Assembly (NCBI GenBank): GCA_017481565.1
Contig: JAFUOZ010000002.1
Coordinates: forward strand, 1 to 49,476
Direction: 5' to 3'
DNA length: 49,476 nt
Origin: Oscillospiraceae bacterium
GTDB lineage: Bacteria > Bacillota > Clostridia > Oscillospirales > Ruminococcaceae
The translations under genes and the position numbers were made by a program. This document shows positions 1-8,016 of this stretch, one piece after another. Below the pieces are notes generated by a model, which was not told the DNA's origin, did not search any database, and saw only the letters and a list, made by a program, of their open reading frames with translations. Numbering within the stretch: position 1 is the stretch's first letter; each line of letters starts with the position of its first letter.

Positions 1-200
1 ATGCCGACTCTCTTAGCACGGCCTCTCACGTTCATGGTGTTAACGCTTGCGACCTGAACGCCGAAGAGCTCTTCAACAGCCTTAGCGATCTCGATCTTGT
101 TAGCGCATTTAGCAACCTTGAAAGTGTACTTGTTTTCCTGCAGACCGCCCATGCTCTTTTCAGTGATGATGGGCTTGATTACGATGTCCTGTGCAGTCAT
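1..200 (-). CDS. rplW: Ribosomal protein L23 (rplW), 3' part outside window
   Basis: This is the N-terminal part (about 66 codons) of large-subunit protein L23, which binds 23S rRNA near the peptide exit tunnel and serves as a docking site for SRP and trigger factor. The visible reverse-strand translation begins [17 protein letters not shown] and continues with a [20 protein letters not shown] segment, both typical of L23. Its ATG (198-200) overlaps the TAA stop of rplD by one base (TAATG), so the two are translationally coupled. The order rpsJ-rplC-rplD-rplW is the conserved start of the S10 operon. The coding region runs off the left edge of the window. Confidence 0.95.
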   Translation of the reverse strand, partial: MTAQDIVIKPIITEKSMGGLQENKYTFKVAKCANKIEIAKAVEELFGVQVASVNTMNVRGRAKRVG

Positions 201-823
201 TATGCATACACCTCCTCAATTTTTGCAACTGCGTCCTTAACAACAACGAACTTGTCGTAGTTGAGGATGTCGTAAACGTTGATTGTGTTTACGAGAGCAG
301 TCTTAACGCCGGGGATATTTGCAGCACTCTTGATAACCTTGGAATCAACCTCAGGCATAACAATGAGAGCCTTGCCCTGAGCGCCTACAGCGCCGAGCAT
401 CTTAACCATATCCTTGGTCTTGTACTCGTTCATAGTGATGCTGTCGAGAACGATCATATCGCCTGACAGAACCTTGGAAGAAAGAGCAGACTTGATAGCA
501 AGTCTTCTCAGCTTCTTGTTAACAGTGAAACGGTAAGATCTGGGCTTGGGGCCGAGAGCAACGCCGCCGTGTGTCCACTGGGGAGCTCTTGTTGAACCCT
601 GTCTTGCATGACCTGTACCCTTCTGTCTCCAGGGCTTTCTTCCGCCGCCGCTTACCTCAGTACGGGTAAGAGTGGACTGTGTGCCCTGTCTCTGGTTAGC
701 AAGGTAATTTACAACCATTGTGTGCATAGCGGAAACATTGGGTGTAATACCGAAAATTGCATCTGACAGCTCAATGGTGGAAACCTCATTACCTGTCATA
801 TCTAAAACCTTCATGTTAGGCAT
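200..823 (-). CDS. rplD: Ribosomal protein L4
   Basis: Large-subunit protein L4, 207 residues, the usual bacterial length. The extended loop that lines the exit tunnel is visible as [18 protein letters not shown] around residues 59-76. In gammaproteobacteria L4 also represses its own operon through the S10 leader; whether that holds here is unknown. The start is supported by a GGAAGGAGG ribosome-binding site a few bases upstream. It sits 18 bp after rplC and its stop codon overlaps the rplW start. Confidence 0.98.
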   Translation of the reverse strand: MPNMKVLDMTGNEVSTIELSDAIFGITPNVSAMHTMVVNYLANQRQGTQSTLTRTEVSGGGRKPWRQKGTGHARQGSTRAPQWTHGGVALGPKPRSYRFTVNKKLRRLAIKSALSSKVLSGDMIVLDSITMNEYKTKDMVKMLGAVGAQGKALIVMPEVDSKVIKSAANIPGVKTALVNTINVYDILNYDKFVVVKDAVAKIEEVYA

Positions 824-841
824 TACTGCTTCCTCCTTCCA

Positions 842-1477
842 TTAAGCCTTCTTGACGCAGTCAACGATAGTAACAACGCTGTTCTTGGGACCGGGGATAG
901 CGCCCTTGATAGCGATGAGGTTGTTCTCTGCGTCAATCTTTACGATTTCCAGATTCTGAATAGTAACTCTTTCAGCACCCATGTGACCGGGGAGCTTCTT
1001 ACCCTTGAATATACGAGAGGGTGAGGAGCAAGCGCCCATGGAACCTGCATGTCTGTGTACAGGGCCTGTACCGTGAGTTTCCTTCAGACTGTGCTGGTTG
1101 TTCTTCTTGATTGTACCCTGATAGCCCTTACCCTTTGAAGTACCGCATACATCAACGATGTCGCCAACCTCAAAAGTATCAGCCTTAAGGATATCGCCTA
1201 CGTTCATAGTGTCAGCATTTTCAAGTCTGAACTCCTTAAGAGTTCTCTTGGCTGCAACGTCAGCCTTCTTGAAGTGACCTGCCATAGGCTTGTTTACGAG
1301 CTTTTCGCGGATATCGCCGAAACCGAACTGTACTGCGCTGTAGCCGTCATTTTCAACGGTCTTCTTCTGAACTACAACACAAGGGCCGGCTTCAACAACT
1401 GTTACAGGAACGATTTTTCCTGCCTCATCGAAGATCTGTGTCATACCGATCTTCTTGCCGATGATTGCCTTTGTCAT
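842..1477 (-). CDS. rplC: Ribosomal protein L3
   Basis: Large-subunit protein L3, 211 residues, one of the first proteins to bind 23S rRNA during assembly, with a loop that reaches the peptidyl transferase centre. It opens with [20 protein letters not shown] and carries the family segment [27 protein letters not shown] precedes the ATG. The 88-bp gap to rpsJ holds two small hairpins in the transcript, ACGGAAA-GCTA-TTTCCGT and TTGAGGTTTTCTCAA, which might tune the ratio of L3 to S10. Confidence 0.98.
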   Translation of the reverse strand: MTKAIIGKKIGMTQIFDEAGKIVPVTVVEAGPCVVVQKKTVENDGYSAVQFGFGDIREKLVNKPMAGHFKKADVAAKRTLKEFRLENADTMNVGDILKADTFEVGDIVDVCGTSKGKGYQGTIKKNNQHSLKETHGTGPVHRHAGSMGACSSPSRIFKGKKLPGHMGAERVTIQNLEIVKIDAENNLIAIKGAIPGPKNSVVTIVDCVKKA

Positions 1478-1565
1478 TATTTTTCCTCCTTACGGTTATT
1501 GGTTGAGAAAACCTCAACATGACCCACGGGTTTCATCTTGACGGAAATAGCTTTCCGTATGAAGC

Positions 1566-1880
1566 TTACTTAAGCTCCATTACGATGTCAACGCCTGCGG
1601 GGAGTTCAAGACCCTGAAGTGCCTCAGTAGTCTTTGCAGTAGGTCTGAGAACGTCGATAAGTCTCTTATGAGTTCTCTGCTCGAACTGCTCACGGCTGTC
1701 CTTATACTTGTGTACAGCACGGAGAATTGTGATGATCTCCTTGTCTGTAGGCAGAGGAATAGGACCTGATACCTTAGCACCGCTGCGCTTAGCTGCCTCA
1801 ACGATCTTTGCCGCTGCGGAATCAACTATCGCATGGTCATAGCCTTTAATTCTGATTCTGAGTTTCTCATTGACTGCCAC
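1566..1880 (-). CDS. rpsJ: Ribosomal protein S10
   Basis: Small-subunit protein S10 (NusE), 104 residues. It is part of the 30S head and, with NusB, of transcription antitermination complexes. Family signatures seen are [12 protein letters not shown] near the N-terminus and [17 protein letters not shown] in the middle. AGGAGGCG lies just upstream of the ATG. It is the first gene of the operon, reached after a leader of about 310 nt that starts at the promoter at 2202-2230. Confidence 0.98.
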   Translation of the reverse strand: MAVNEKLRIRIKGYDHAIVDSAAAKIVEAAKRSGAKVSGPIPLPTDKEIITILRAVHKYKDSREQFEQRTHKRLIDVLRPTAKTTEALQGLELPAGVDIVMELK

Positions 1881-1976
1881 TGTGATTCGCCTCCTAAATA
1901 AAATTTGTTTTTGTTGGGGGACGATAATGTAACATTTCGTTTACACGCCGCCGTGTGTTTCGCACATTTTTCCGTG

Positions 1977-2008
1977 AAAAAATCCCGATAACCACATCGG
2001 TTTCGGGG
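1977..2008 (-). terminator. Intrinsic terminator inside the S10 operon leader (candidate attenuator)
   Basis: On the minus strand the leader reads CCCGAAACC-GATGT-GGTTATCGGG followed by ATTTTTT. This is a nine-pair stem with one bulged A and a U-run, about 100 nt before the rpsJ start and about 190 nt after the predicted transcription start. Two more hairpins lie upstream in the same leader: AAGAGG-TTAT-CCTCTT and CTGTGCGTA-TTTT-TATGCGCAG. A terminator between a promoter and its first gene suggests transcription attenuation. The regulating ligand cannot be told from sequence. Confidence 0.7.
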
Positions 2009-2201
2009 CTGTACACACACTGCGCATAAAAATACGCACAGAACTTGCCTGCAAGAGGATAACCTCTTACGGTTCAAGCACATACCGTGTTCAATATTAC
2101 AGCCGCCCAATTTAAAATCGGACATACTCTGCGGAAATTCCCCGACGCACCGTCGGCCACCTCCCGCTTCATCGCATATCTGTTGCAGTCACGCAAGATA
2201 T

Positions 2202-2230
2202 ATTTTAGCACACATTCTCACGCTTTTCAA
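2202..2230 (-). promoter_or_regulatory. Sigma-A promoter of the S10 operon
   Basis: On the minus strand: TTGAAA, a 17-nt spacer, then TAAAAT preceded by TGC (an extended -10). It faces rpsJ and predicts a leader of about 310 nt. Confidence 0.8.
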
Positions 2231-2376
2231 GTGTTTTTCAAAATTTTTCTCTCTTTTTCACGTAGAATTATGCTCATTTTATCCCGCACTTTATATGCAC
2301 TTCTCACAAAAACACATTATTTTATGAATATACTTAACATTTTCTTCCGATTTATACATTCACGGGCATATTTTTT

Positions 2377-2414
2377 ACGGTATAACGGAATCAGCAAAAA
2401 CTCCGTTATACCGT
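2377..2414. repeat. 13-bp inverted repeat after the glycosyltransferase gene
   Basis: ACGGTATAACGGA and TCCGTTATACCGT face each other with a 12-nt loop, just past the stop of the minus-strand GT2 gene. The hairpin is strong, but neither strand has a U-run right after it on the correct side, so it may stabilise the mRNA 3' end rather than terminate by itself. The rest of 2231-2424 is AT-rich and shows nothing else. Confidence 0.6.
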
Positions 2415-2424
2415 ACAGTCATAT

Positions 2425-3693
2425 TCACTGCCCCATAACCGATTTAGCAAATCCCAGAAGCTCCTTTGCCTCTGCCGCAAACTGCGGAGCAGAAGCTGCA
2501 AACATACGGAGCGCCTGCACAAAATCCCTGCTTTTATTAACCGCACAGCTGTATGCATAAATATAGTATGCCGCCGCCATAGCCTGCCCCTCACCCAGAA
2601 GAGAAGAAACCTGCGCCGCCGCCTTCATGCAGTCATAAAGCCGCATATACCCCCGCTCCCCCGATGCATATTCACTGCAGGCAGCCTCATACGCCATATC
2701 AGCCGCACGTGCAAGACTTGCCCTGTCCGCATAAAGCTGCTCATACTCTGTGGCGGCATATCTTTCACGGTCACGGTTCAGCCTTTCATAAAGCTGAGCA
2801 TACGCCGCAAAAGCCTCTGCACATTCCCTGTGCCTTCCCGTCGAATAGAGACACACACCCTTATTATAGTATATCTCCAGATCCAGCCCCTGCTCCTCAT
2901 GCCCGTCAGAATATTCCTCTGCGGTTTTCAGTGCCTCATCATATTCCTTTAGCAGAATATGAGCCGTAACACGCCTTGCAAGCAGGATATATCTATATAT
3001 CCCTCCTGCTTTTCCGCCGTTTTCCGTACAGAATTCTATGCATTGTCTGAATTCTCCCAGATTCATATACCCGTCGGCGATCTGCGTTATCAGAGTATCG
3101 GTAATATTCCCCGCTCCGTATTCAAGCATAAGAAGCTTTAAATTCCGCCTTGACTTTTCCTCATTCACGCCGTTTTCACGCACATATCCATAGTGGTCAA
3201 CATGAAATCCCAGCATTTTCACAGGCTCATATATAGGATAAAGTCCCTCATGTACCCTGCCCTTAAAACGGGTTTCAGGAAAAATACGTGTCATACGGCT
3301 TATATATGCATCTGCATATCCGCCGCCCTCCTGCGAATAATAATTCCGTTGGATATATGCCGCCGAGCGATATTTTTTATACTCCCCCGAATTAAAAAAA
3401 TCCGCAAGCTTTTCAGGCTCACAAAGATATTCATCTGCATCAAGGAACATATACCATTTTCCCTTTGCTGCCTTAAATGATTCATTTCTTGCGGCGGAAA
3501 AATCATCACACCACTCAAACCGCTGAAAAACGTCCGCATATTTTTCAGCCACCGTATCTGTACCGTCATCGGAGCCTGTATCGGTAATAATCAGCTGAAA
3601 ATCCATAAGCTTTCTCAGCTCCGAAAGAGCGTCCATACATTTTTGGATATGCTTTATTTCATTTTTTACTATAAGTGCTATCGTCAGAAGCAT
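2425..3693 (-). CDS. Family 2 glycosyltransferase with helical repeat C-terminus
   Basis: Probable GT-A fold glycosyltransferase of family 2, 422 residues, which would transfer a sugar from an NDP-sugar; substrate unknown. The N-terminal domain shows LTIALIVKNE, DTGSDDGT (38-45), the ARNES motif (68-72) and the metal-binding LDADEY (84-89). From about residue 195 the protein is alpha-helical and rich in Ala, Tyr and Glu, resembling TPR repeats as in SunS-like and other clostridial GT2 enzymes. I chose the ATG at 3691-3693, which has GAGGTG six bases upstream; an in-frame GTG at 3702 lies inside that ribosome-binding site. No transmembrane segment is seen. It is a single gene with its own promoter, divergent from the lipoprotein gene. 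Confidence 0.85.
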   Translation of the reverse strand: MLLTIALIVKNEIKHIQKCMDALSELRKLMDFQLIITDTGSDDGTDTVAEKYADVFQRFEWCDDFSAARNESFKAAKGKWYMFLDADEYLCEPEKLADFFNSGEYKKYRSAAYIQRNYYSQEGGGYADAYISRMTRIFPETRFKGRVHEGLYPIYEPVKMLGFHVDHYGYVRENGVNEEKSRRNLKLLMLEYGAGNITDTLITQIADGYMNLGEFRQCIEFCTENGGKAGGIYRYILLARRVTAHILLKEYDEALKTAEEYSDGHEEQGLDLEIYYNKGVCLYSTGRHRECAEAFAAYAQLYERLNRDRERYAATEYEQLYADRASLARAADMAYEAACSEYASGERGYMRLYDCMKAAAQVSSLLGEGQAMAAAYYIYAYSCAVNKSRDFVQALRMFAASAPQFAAEAKELLGFAKSVMGQ

Positions 3694-3725
3694 TTTTTTC
3701 ACCTCACCGGAGATTTATTTATTAT

Positions 3726-3754
3726 AGTATACCACAAACCCGTATTTTTGGCAA
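3726..3754 (-). promoter_or_regulatory. Promoter of the GT2 gene
   Basis: Minus strand TTGCCA, 17-nt spacer, TATACT, about 30 nt before the start codon region. Confidence 0.6.
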
Positions 3755-3845
3755 CCTGTGTTTTTTCATAAGTGCATAATACACCGAAAAAGCTGTATCA
3801 AAAAATAATGTTTAAGTCACAATCAACAAAAAAATATATACATAC

Positions 3846-3874
3846 TGGACAAACTCATCAAACCATGCTATAAT
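3846..3874 (+). promoter_or_regulatory. Promoter of the parvulin-like lipoprotein gene
   Basis: TGGACA, 17-nt spacer ending TGC, TATAAT, then TATGGAGG before the ATG at 3910. Confidence 0.75.
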
Positions 3875-3909
3875 AATATGTATTTATAAAATATGGAGGT
3901 CTATCATAA

Positions 3910-5319
3910 ATGTCTTATATATCAAAAAGCAAGAGAATTTCCGCTGCGTTTATCGCTGCAGCTATGGCTGCTTCCATGACAGCCTGCGGAGAGGATACTA
4001 TCTACTGCGGCACATCTCAGGGTGAGGATATCCCCTCGGGACTTTACATCTATTATCTTATGGACGCATACTTTGAAGCAACACAGACACTCACAGAACA
4101 GCAGAATTCCGGTGAAACCACCGAGACCGATGTTTTTGCCATCACCATAGATAATGTAAACGCACGTTCATGGATCGCATCCGAAGCACAGGACAGTCTC
4201 CGCGAGCATCTTGCGATCGAGCAGAAATTCAACGAATACGGCCTTACACTTTCCGAGGAAGAAATTCAGGCTGCCGAAATAAACTGCGAATCAATGTGGG
4301 ACTATTACGGCGAATTCTACGAGGGCTACGGCATCAGTCAGGAATCCTTCCTCAGAACATATCTTAACGGTCTTAAATCGGATATGCTCTTTGAATATGT
4401 ATACGGTGAAAACGGCGAGCGTACAGTTCCCGATGAAACCATCAGGGACTACATGAAGGAAAACTACGCTCTTGTAAATTATATTTCCATGAATCTTGTT
4501 GACGGCGAAGGCAATCTGCTTAAGTCCGAGGGCAAGACCGAGCGTATGAACATGGCAAAGGATTATGTTGAACGTGCAAAGAACGGCGAGGATTTTGATG
4601 CTCTCGTACAGGAATATCAGGAATTCTATAATAACATGGTAGCCGAAGCACAGGCAGCAGCAGCTGAAGCAGACACAGCAGAAGAGGTCACCGAAACAGC
4701 TGTTGTTACAGACAGTGCCGCAGAGGACGAAGCTCCCGCCGAAACATCGGGTGCAGTAACAGCAGCAGAAGAAGCTGTAACAACAGTATCCGAGGAAACG
4801 ACCGCATCCGAAGAAACAACAACCGCTTCCGAGGACACATCAGCTGTAACATCAGAGGAAACTACCGCCGAAACAACAGTTTCCGAGACCGAAGCCGTAA
4901 CAACCTCCGAAGAGACATCGGCAGAAACAAACGCATGGGTAGGCGAGGAGGAAGCAGCAGCCGAGGGCGAGCTTATCCTTGATACCGATGATGCAGCAGT
5001 AACAGCAAGCAACAAGCAGGTAATAAAGAAGGATTCGGGTATTCCCGATGAAACCGTAAACGCAAAGATATTTGAAATGGAAACAGGCGACATCACCATC
5101 GTTGAAGAGGACGAATATTACTATGTTGTCTATAAAATGGATATCTTTGAAACAGATGACTACTATGAGTCCACAAAATCATCACTTCTCTTTGAAATGC
5201 GTGAGGACGACTATAACACCCTTCTTTCCGAATGGGCAGCCGCAGTTGATTTCACGATCAACGAAAAGGCGGTGGAGCGCTATCAGCCCGACAAGTTCGC
5301 CGAGGAAGAAGAACAGTAA
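3910..5319 (+). CDS. Parvulin-like (SurA/PrsA type) lipoprotein with a large acidic Thr-rich insertion
   Basis: Exported lipoprotein of 469 residues. A signal peptide ends in a lipobox SMTAC with Cys26. Residues 40-180 look like the helical SurA_N/PrsA chaperone region (SEEEIQAAEINCESMW, ESFLRTYLNGLKSDML). The C-terminal part resembles a parvulin-type peptidyl-prolyl isomerase domain split in two: residues 183-240 (NYISMNL..., AKNGEDFDALVQEY) and 356-415 (METGDITIVEEDEYYYVVYKMD). Between them, residues 243-355 form a low-complexity stretch of Ala, Glu, Thr and Ser, probably disordered. The family helps secreted proteins fold outside the membrane. Isomerase activity is uncertain because the usual catalytic residues are not obvious. 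The gene stands alone between its own promoter and terminator. Confidence 0.75.
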   Translation: MSYISKSKRISAAFIAAAMAASMTACGEDTIYCGTSQGEDIPSGLYIYYLMDAYFEATQTLTEQQNSGETTETDVFAITIDNVNARSWIASEAQDSLREHLAIEQKFNEYGLTLSEEEIQAAEINCESMWDYYGEFYEGYGISQESFLRTYLNGLKSDMLFEYVYGENGERTVPDETIRDYMKENYALVNYISMNLVDGEGNLLKSEGKTERMNMAKDYVERAKNGEDFDALVQEYQEFYNNMVAEAQAAAAEADTAEEVTETAVVTDSAAEDEAPAETSGAVTAAEEAVTTVSEETTASEETTTASEDTSAVTSEETTAETTVSETEAVTTSEETSAETNAWVGEEEAAAEGELILDTDDAAVTASNKQVIKKDSGIPDETVNAKIFEMETGDITIVEEDEYYYVVYKMDIFETDDYYESTKSSLLFEMREDDYNTLLSEWAAAVDFTINEKAVERYQPDKFAEEEEQ

Positions 5320-5333
5320 TTTTTAAGAATAAC

Positions 5334-5365
5334 AGCCGCTTTCCGTTACGGAGAGCGGCTTTATC
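5334..5365 (+). terminator. Terminator of the lipoprotein gene
   Basis: AGCCGCT...AGCGGCT with an inner CCG/CGG pair and a short T-rich tail, 15 bp after the stop. Confidence 0.7.
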
Positions 5366-5426
5366 TATACTTCCTCCAAAAATTGCAAACCAAATTATTA
5401 ACATAGGGAAAATTTTTATTTTCCTA

Positions 5427-5455
5427 TTGCAATTTCGGTAATAATACGCTATAAT
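5427..5455 (+). promoter_or_regulatory. Promoter of fba
   Basis: TTGCAA, 17-nt spacer, TATAAT. The leader to the ATG is about 70 nt, and GGAGG lies before the start codon. Confidence 0.75.
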
Positions 5456-5532
5456 GGTAATATAAAGATTGTTAAATTTTAATCAGGAGATGTACACAGC
5501 TGCATCTCAAAAATTAATGGAGGTAGATAAAA

Positions 5533-6402
5533 ATGGCAAAATTAGTTTCTGCTAAGGATATGCTCAACAAGGCTCGTGAGGGCAAGTATGCGGTAGGTCA
5601 GTTCAACATCAACAACCTTGAGTGGACAAAGGCTATCCTTCTCACAGCACAGGAGCTCAACTCTCCCGTTATCCTCGGTGTATCTGAGGGTGCAGGCAAG
5701 TACATGTGCGGCTACACAACTATCGTTGGTATGGTAGAGGGTATGCTCAACGAGCTGAACATCACAGTTCCCGTTGCTCTTCACCTTGACCACGGCTCCT
5801 TCGAGGGCGCAAAGGCTTGCATCAATGCAGGCTTCTCTTCCATCATGTTCGACGGTTCACACTATCCTATCGACGAGAACATCGCTAAGACAACCGAGCT
5901 TGTTAATGCATGTAACGTTCTCGGCATTTCTCTCGAGGCTGAGGTAGGTTCCATCGGCGGCGAAGAGGACGGCGTTGTAGGCGCAGGCGAATGTGCAGAT
6001 CCCGACGAGTGCAAGAGCGTTGCAGACCTTGGCGTAACAATGCTCGCAGCAGGTATCGGCAATATCCACGGCAAGTACCCTGAGAACTGGGCAGGACTTT
6101 CCTTCGATACTCTCGCAGCTATCAAGGAGAAGGTAGGCGATATGCCTCTCGTACTCCACGGCGGTACAGGTATCCCCGCAGAGATGATCAAGAAGGCTAT
6201 TTCTCTCGGCGTTGCTAAGATCAACGTTAATACAGAGTGCCAGCTTGCTTTCGCTGCAGCTACAAGAGAGTATGTTGAAGCAGGCAAGGATCAGCAGGGC
6301 AAGGGCTTCGACCCCAGAAAGCTTCTCGCACCCGGCTTCGAGGCTATCAAGGCTACAGTAAAGGAAAAGATGGAGCTCTTCGGTTCCGTAAACAAGGCAT
6401 AA
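5533..6402 (+). CDS. fba: Class II fructose-1,6-bisphosphate aldolase
   Basis: Zinc-dependent aldolase of glycolysis and gluconeogenesis that cleaves fructose 1,6-bisphosphate to dihydroxyacetone phosphate and glyceraldehyde 3-phosphate; cytosolic, 289 residues. The metal and active-site motifs are present: HLDHG (84-88), EAEVG (135-139), NIHGKYP (177-183), LHGGTG (208-213) and the phosphate-binding NVNT (231-234). Codon use is strongly biased toward GCT, GGC, CTC and AAG compared with neighbouring genes, as expected for a highly expressed gene. It is monocistronic, with a good promoter and a strong terminator. The related GatY/KbaY tagatose aldolases share the fold, but FBP aldolase is the likelier role. 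Confidence 0.95.
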   Translation: MAKLVSAKDMLNKAREGKYAVGQFNINNLEWTKAILLTAQELNSPVILGVSEGAGKYMCGYTTIVGMVEGMLNELNITVPVALHLDHGSFEGAKACINAGFSSIMFDGSHYPIDENIAKTTELVNACNVLGISLEAEVGSIGGEEDGVVGAGECADPDECKSVADLGVTMLAAGIGNIHGKYPENWAGLSFDTLAAIKEKVGDMPLVLHGGTGIPAEMIKKAISLGVAKINVNTECQLAFAAATREYVEAGKDQQGKGFDPRKLLAPGFEAIKATVKEKMELFGSVNKA

Positions 6403-6430
6403 GTCTTATTTTCCGTAAATTAAAATGTAA

Positions 6431-6482
6431 AGGCTCCGCTTTCGGTGTATCATACATCGGAAGCGGAGCTTTTATTTTTTCT
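6431..6482. terminator. Bidirectional terminator between fba and the RHH gene
   Basis: GCTCCGCTT...AAGCGGAGC with an inner CGGTGTAT/CATACATCG extension, followed by a T-run on the plus strand. The tail overlaps the last codons of the minus-strand gene. Confidence 0.85.
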
Positions 6483-6666
6483 TGTTTTCGGCTGAAACAG
6501 CCTTCCCGAATTCAATTTTTCCGTGCTTTTCCTCAAACTGTTCAATGCAGTCACGGATAAGTACGATTATCTGACCGTTTGCCGACCGAGCCTCATAATC
6601 TGCCACATAATGCAGCTTATTGAGCATTTCCTCGTCAATTCTTATGGATAAGCTTTTTATTGACAT
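6472..6666 (-). CDS. Ribbon-helix-helix (Arc-type) DNA-binding protein
   Basis: Small protein of 64 residues, MSIKSLSIRIDEEMLNKLHY at the N-terminus, with the pattern of an Arc/CopG ribbon-helix-helix: a short beta strand (SLSIRID), helix A (EEMLNKLHYVADYEA), a turn with RSANGQ, and helix B (IIVLIRDCIEQFEEKHG). Such proteins bind DNA as dimers and often regulate themselves or a neighbour. I start at the ATG at 6666 because AAGGAG sits five bases before it; the upstream ATG (6684) lies before that site. Target unknown; no toxin partner is adjacent. Confidence 0.75.
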   Translation of the reverse strand: MSIKSLSIRIDEEMLNKLHYVADYEARSANGQIIVLIRDCIEQFEEKHGKIEFGKAVSAENKKK

Positions 6667-6774
6667 AAAAATCTCCTTTTTCATTTATTATGACTTTATT
6701 TTAACATCATTATGTGTTATAATTGATTTTATAAACCCAAAACAAGCTTATAATAAATTCAAAGTGAGGTCAAT

Positions 6775-7140
6775 ATGAAGGTTGCTGTAATAGGTTCAAG
6801 AGGATTAAGTGTATCTGATATAGGAAAATATCTACCAAAAGAAACTACAGAAATAATATCAGGCGGAGCAAAAGGTGTTGACAGCTCAGCAAGAAACTAT
6901 GCTACAGAAAACAATATCAGGCTTACAGAATATTTTCCCGAATACACAAAATATGGAAGATCAGCCCCGTTAAAGCGAAACATAACTATTATCGAAAATG
7001 CAGATATTGTTCTTGCATTCTGGGACGGAAAATCAAAAGGAACAAAATTTGTAATTGACAACTGTTATAAAAATGGTATCAAAATAAACGTATATATAAA
7101 TCAAAACAATGAATTCATCAAAATAATACCACATAACTAA
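6775..7140 (+). CDS. SLOG-family (DUF2493/YspA-like) nucleotide-binding protein
   Basis: Rossmann-like protein of 121 residues. Motifs are MKVAVIGSRG at the start, ISGGAKGVDSSAR (29-41), YGRSAPLKRN (62-71) and ADIVLAFWDGKSKGT (77-91), the pattern of the SLOG superfamily (DprA/LOG-related) and in particular of DUF2493. These domains bind nucleotides or nucleotide-derived ligands; some act as sensors in phage-conflict contexts, others have metabolic roles. The gene is AT-rich compared with fba, possibly acquired. It is divergent from the RHH gene, sharing a 108-bp spacer. A ligand or partner cannot be inferred. Confidence 0.7.
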   Translation: MKVAVIGSRGLSVSDIGKYLPKETTEIISGGAKGVDSSARNYATENNIRLTEYFPEYTKYGRSAPLKRNITIIENADIVLAFWDGKSKGTKFVIDNCYKNGIKINVYINQNNEFIKIIPHN

Positions 7141-7169
7141 TTGACAATAATTTCAAACCATGGTATCAT
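7141..7169 (+). promoter_or_regulatory. Promoter of the DUF5412-like gene
   Basis: TTGACA directly after the previous stop codon, 17-nt spacer, TATCAT, 28 bp before the ATG. Confidence 0.65.
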
Positions 7170-7196
7170 AAATAAAAACATCGGAAAGGCAGTTCT

Positions 7197-7796
7197 ATGA
7201 ATAAGAAAAAACTGAAAAAAACAATCCTGTATCTTCTTACAATACCATTACCGATCATAGCCATTCTGCTGATAACCGACTATATAGCCTCGTGGCACGG
7301 CGAAAAGGAATATATTTCCCCCGACAATAAACACATAGTGACAATAACCTCAGATAAATCAAACGCCTTTGACGCACCCTACAGTATACGGATAGCAGAC
7401 AAGGAGCGTCCCCACACAGCCTATGACTTTTACGTTTACAGCATAAGCGAAGAGCCTACGGTAAGCTGGAACGGAAACACGGTAACTGTAAAATATCCCG
7501 ACAGAAAGGGCACTGAAGCCGTATACGAGATAGAAATATCGGAAAAAGACGGGATTTATCCCGATGCTCCCCCAGTAAAAAATATCACCTCCGCAGACGG
7601 AAACGTCAATGTAGAGATCGAGGATAACTCCCTTTATCTTCATCACGAGCCCGATTATTATCATTATACCGTATATAAAAACGACCATATTTACATGAGC
7701 TTTGACTGTTCGGAGGAATATATCACCGAAAAAAACGAAAACGCCGTATACTTATCCTACGAAACCAATCACAGACTTAAATTCAGAATAGTATAA
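7197..7796 (+). CDS. Membrane-anchored protein, DUF5412-like
   Basis: Protein of 199 residues with a basic N-terminus and one hydrophobic segment (about 9-30, ILYLLTIPLPIIAILLITDY), followed by an extracytoplasmic part rich in beta strands. The motif YISPDNKHIVTITSDKSNAF and a later strand VSWNGNTVTVKYP resemble the DUF5412 family of small Firmicutes membrane proteins. Function unknown. GGAAAGG precedes the ATG. The gene has its own promoter and terminator. Confidence 0.6.
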   Translation: MNKKKLKKTILYLLTIPLPIIAILLITDYIASWHGEKEYISPDNKHIVTITSDKSNAFDAPYSIRIADKERPHTAYDFYVYSISEEPTVSWNGNTVTVKYPDRKGTEAVYEIEISEKDGIYPDAPPVKNITSADGNVNVEIEDNSLYLHHEPDYYHYTVYKNDHIYMSFDCSEEYITEKNENAVYLSYETNHRLKFRIV

Positions 7797-7830
7797 AATG
7801 CTTCTGCAAAACGCAGGAGCATTTTTTTAT
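7797..7830 (+). terminator. Terminator of the DUF5412-like gene
   Basis: AATGCTtCTGC-aaaac-GCAGgAGCATT followed by seven T. Confidence 0.85.
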
Positions 7831-7837
7831 TTGCCTG

Positions 7838-7866
7838 TCATAATCATCGGACTTGCCGAATATACT
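7838..7866 (+). promoter_or_regulatory. Possible sigma-E promoter of sipL-spoIVA
   Basis: TCATAAT, 14-nt spacer, AATATACT. Compared with the Bacillus sigma-E consensus (kmATATT-N14-CATACAmT) this matches 6 of 7 and 6 of 8 positions. Mother-cell sigma-E control is what one expects for spoIVA. If used, the R1 hairpin lies wholly inside the 5' untranslated leader. Confidence 0.45.
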
Positions 7867-7884
7867 TTATCAAACGATAAAGTC

Positions 7885-7999
7885 TTAAGGAACCGCTGAT
7901 TAAATCGATTATCGCCCCACTCAGTCAATTTTGCCGCTGCGGCAAAGTATTTTCGTGCGGCGTAATCGATGGCTGCGCCTTTAATCAGCGTTTCCTTAA
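7885..7999 (+). repeat. R-family hairpin repeat, copy R1
   Basis: 115-bp element that folds end to end: TTAAGGAA/TTCCTTAA, CGCTGATTAAA/TTTAATCAGCG, TCGATTA/TAATCGA, CGCC/GGCG, with an inner hairpin TTTGCCGC/GCGGCAAA at the tip. It ends 17 bp before the sipL start codon. Two other copies are at 14493 and 35943; the stems differ by compensatory changes. Confidence 0.85.
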
Positions 8000-8016
8000 A
8001 AGAATGGAGAATACCT

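Noticed and set aside
2377..2414. Classical rho-independent terminator after the GT2 gene
   Set aside because: The inverted repeat is strong, but on the minus strand it is followed by AAAAAA rather than a U-run, so I list it only as an inverted repeat.
4626..5099. 157-codon open frame on the minus strand rich in Val and Ser
   Set aside because: It is the antisense of the repetitive Glu/Thr/Ala-coding segment of the lipoprotein gene; composition explains the absence of stops, and there is no ribosome-binding site.
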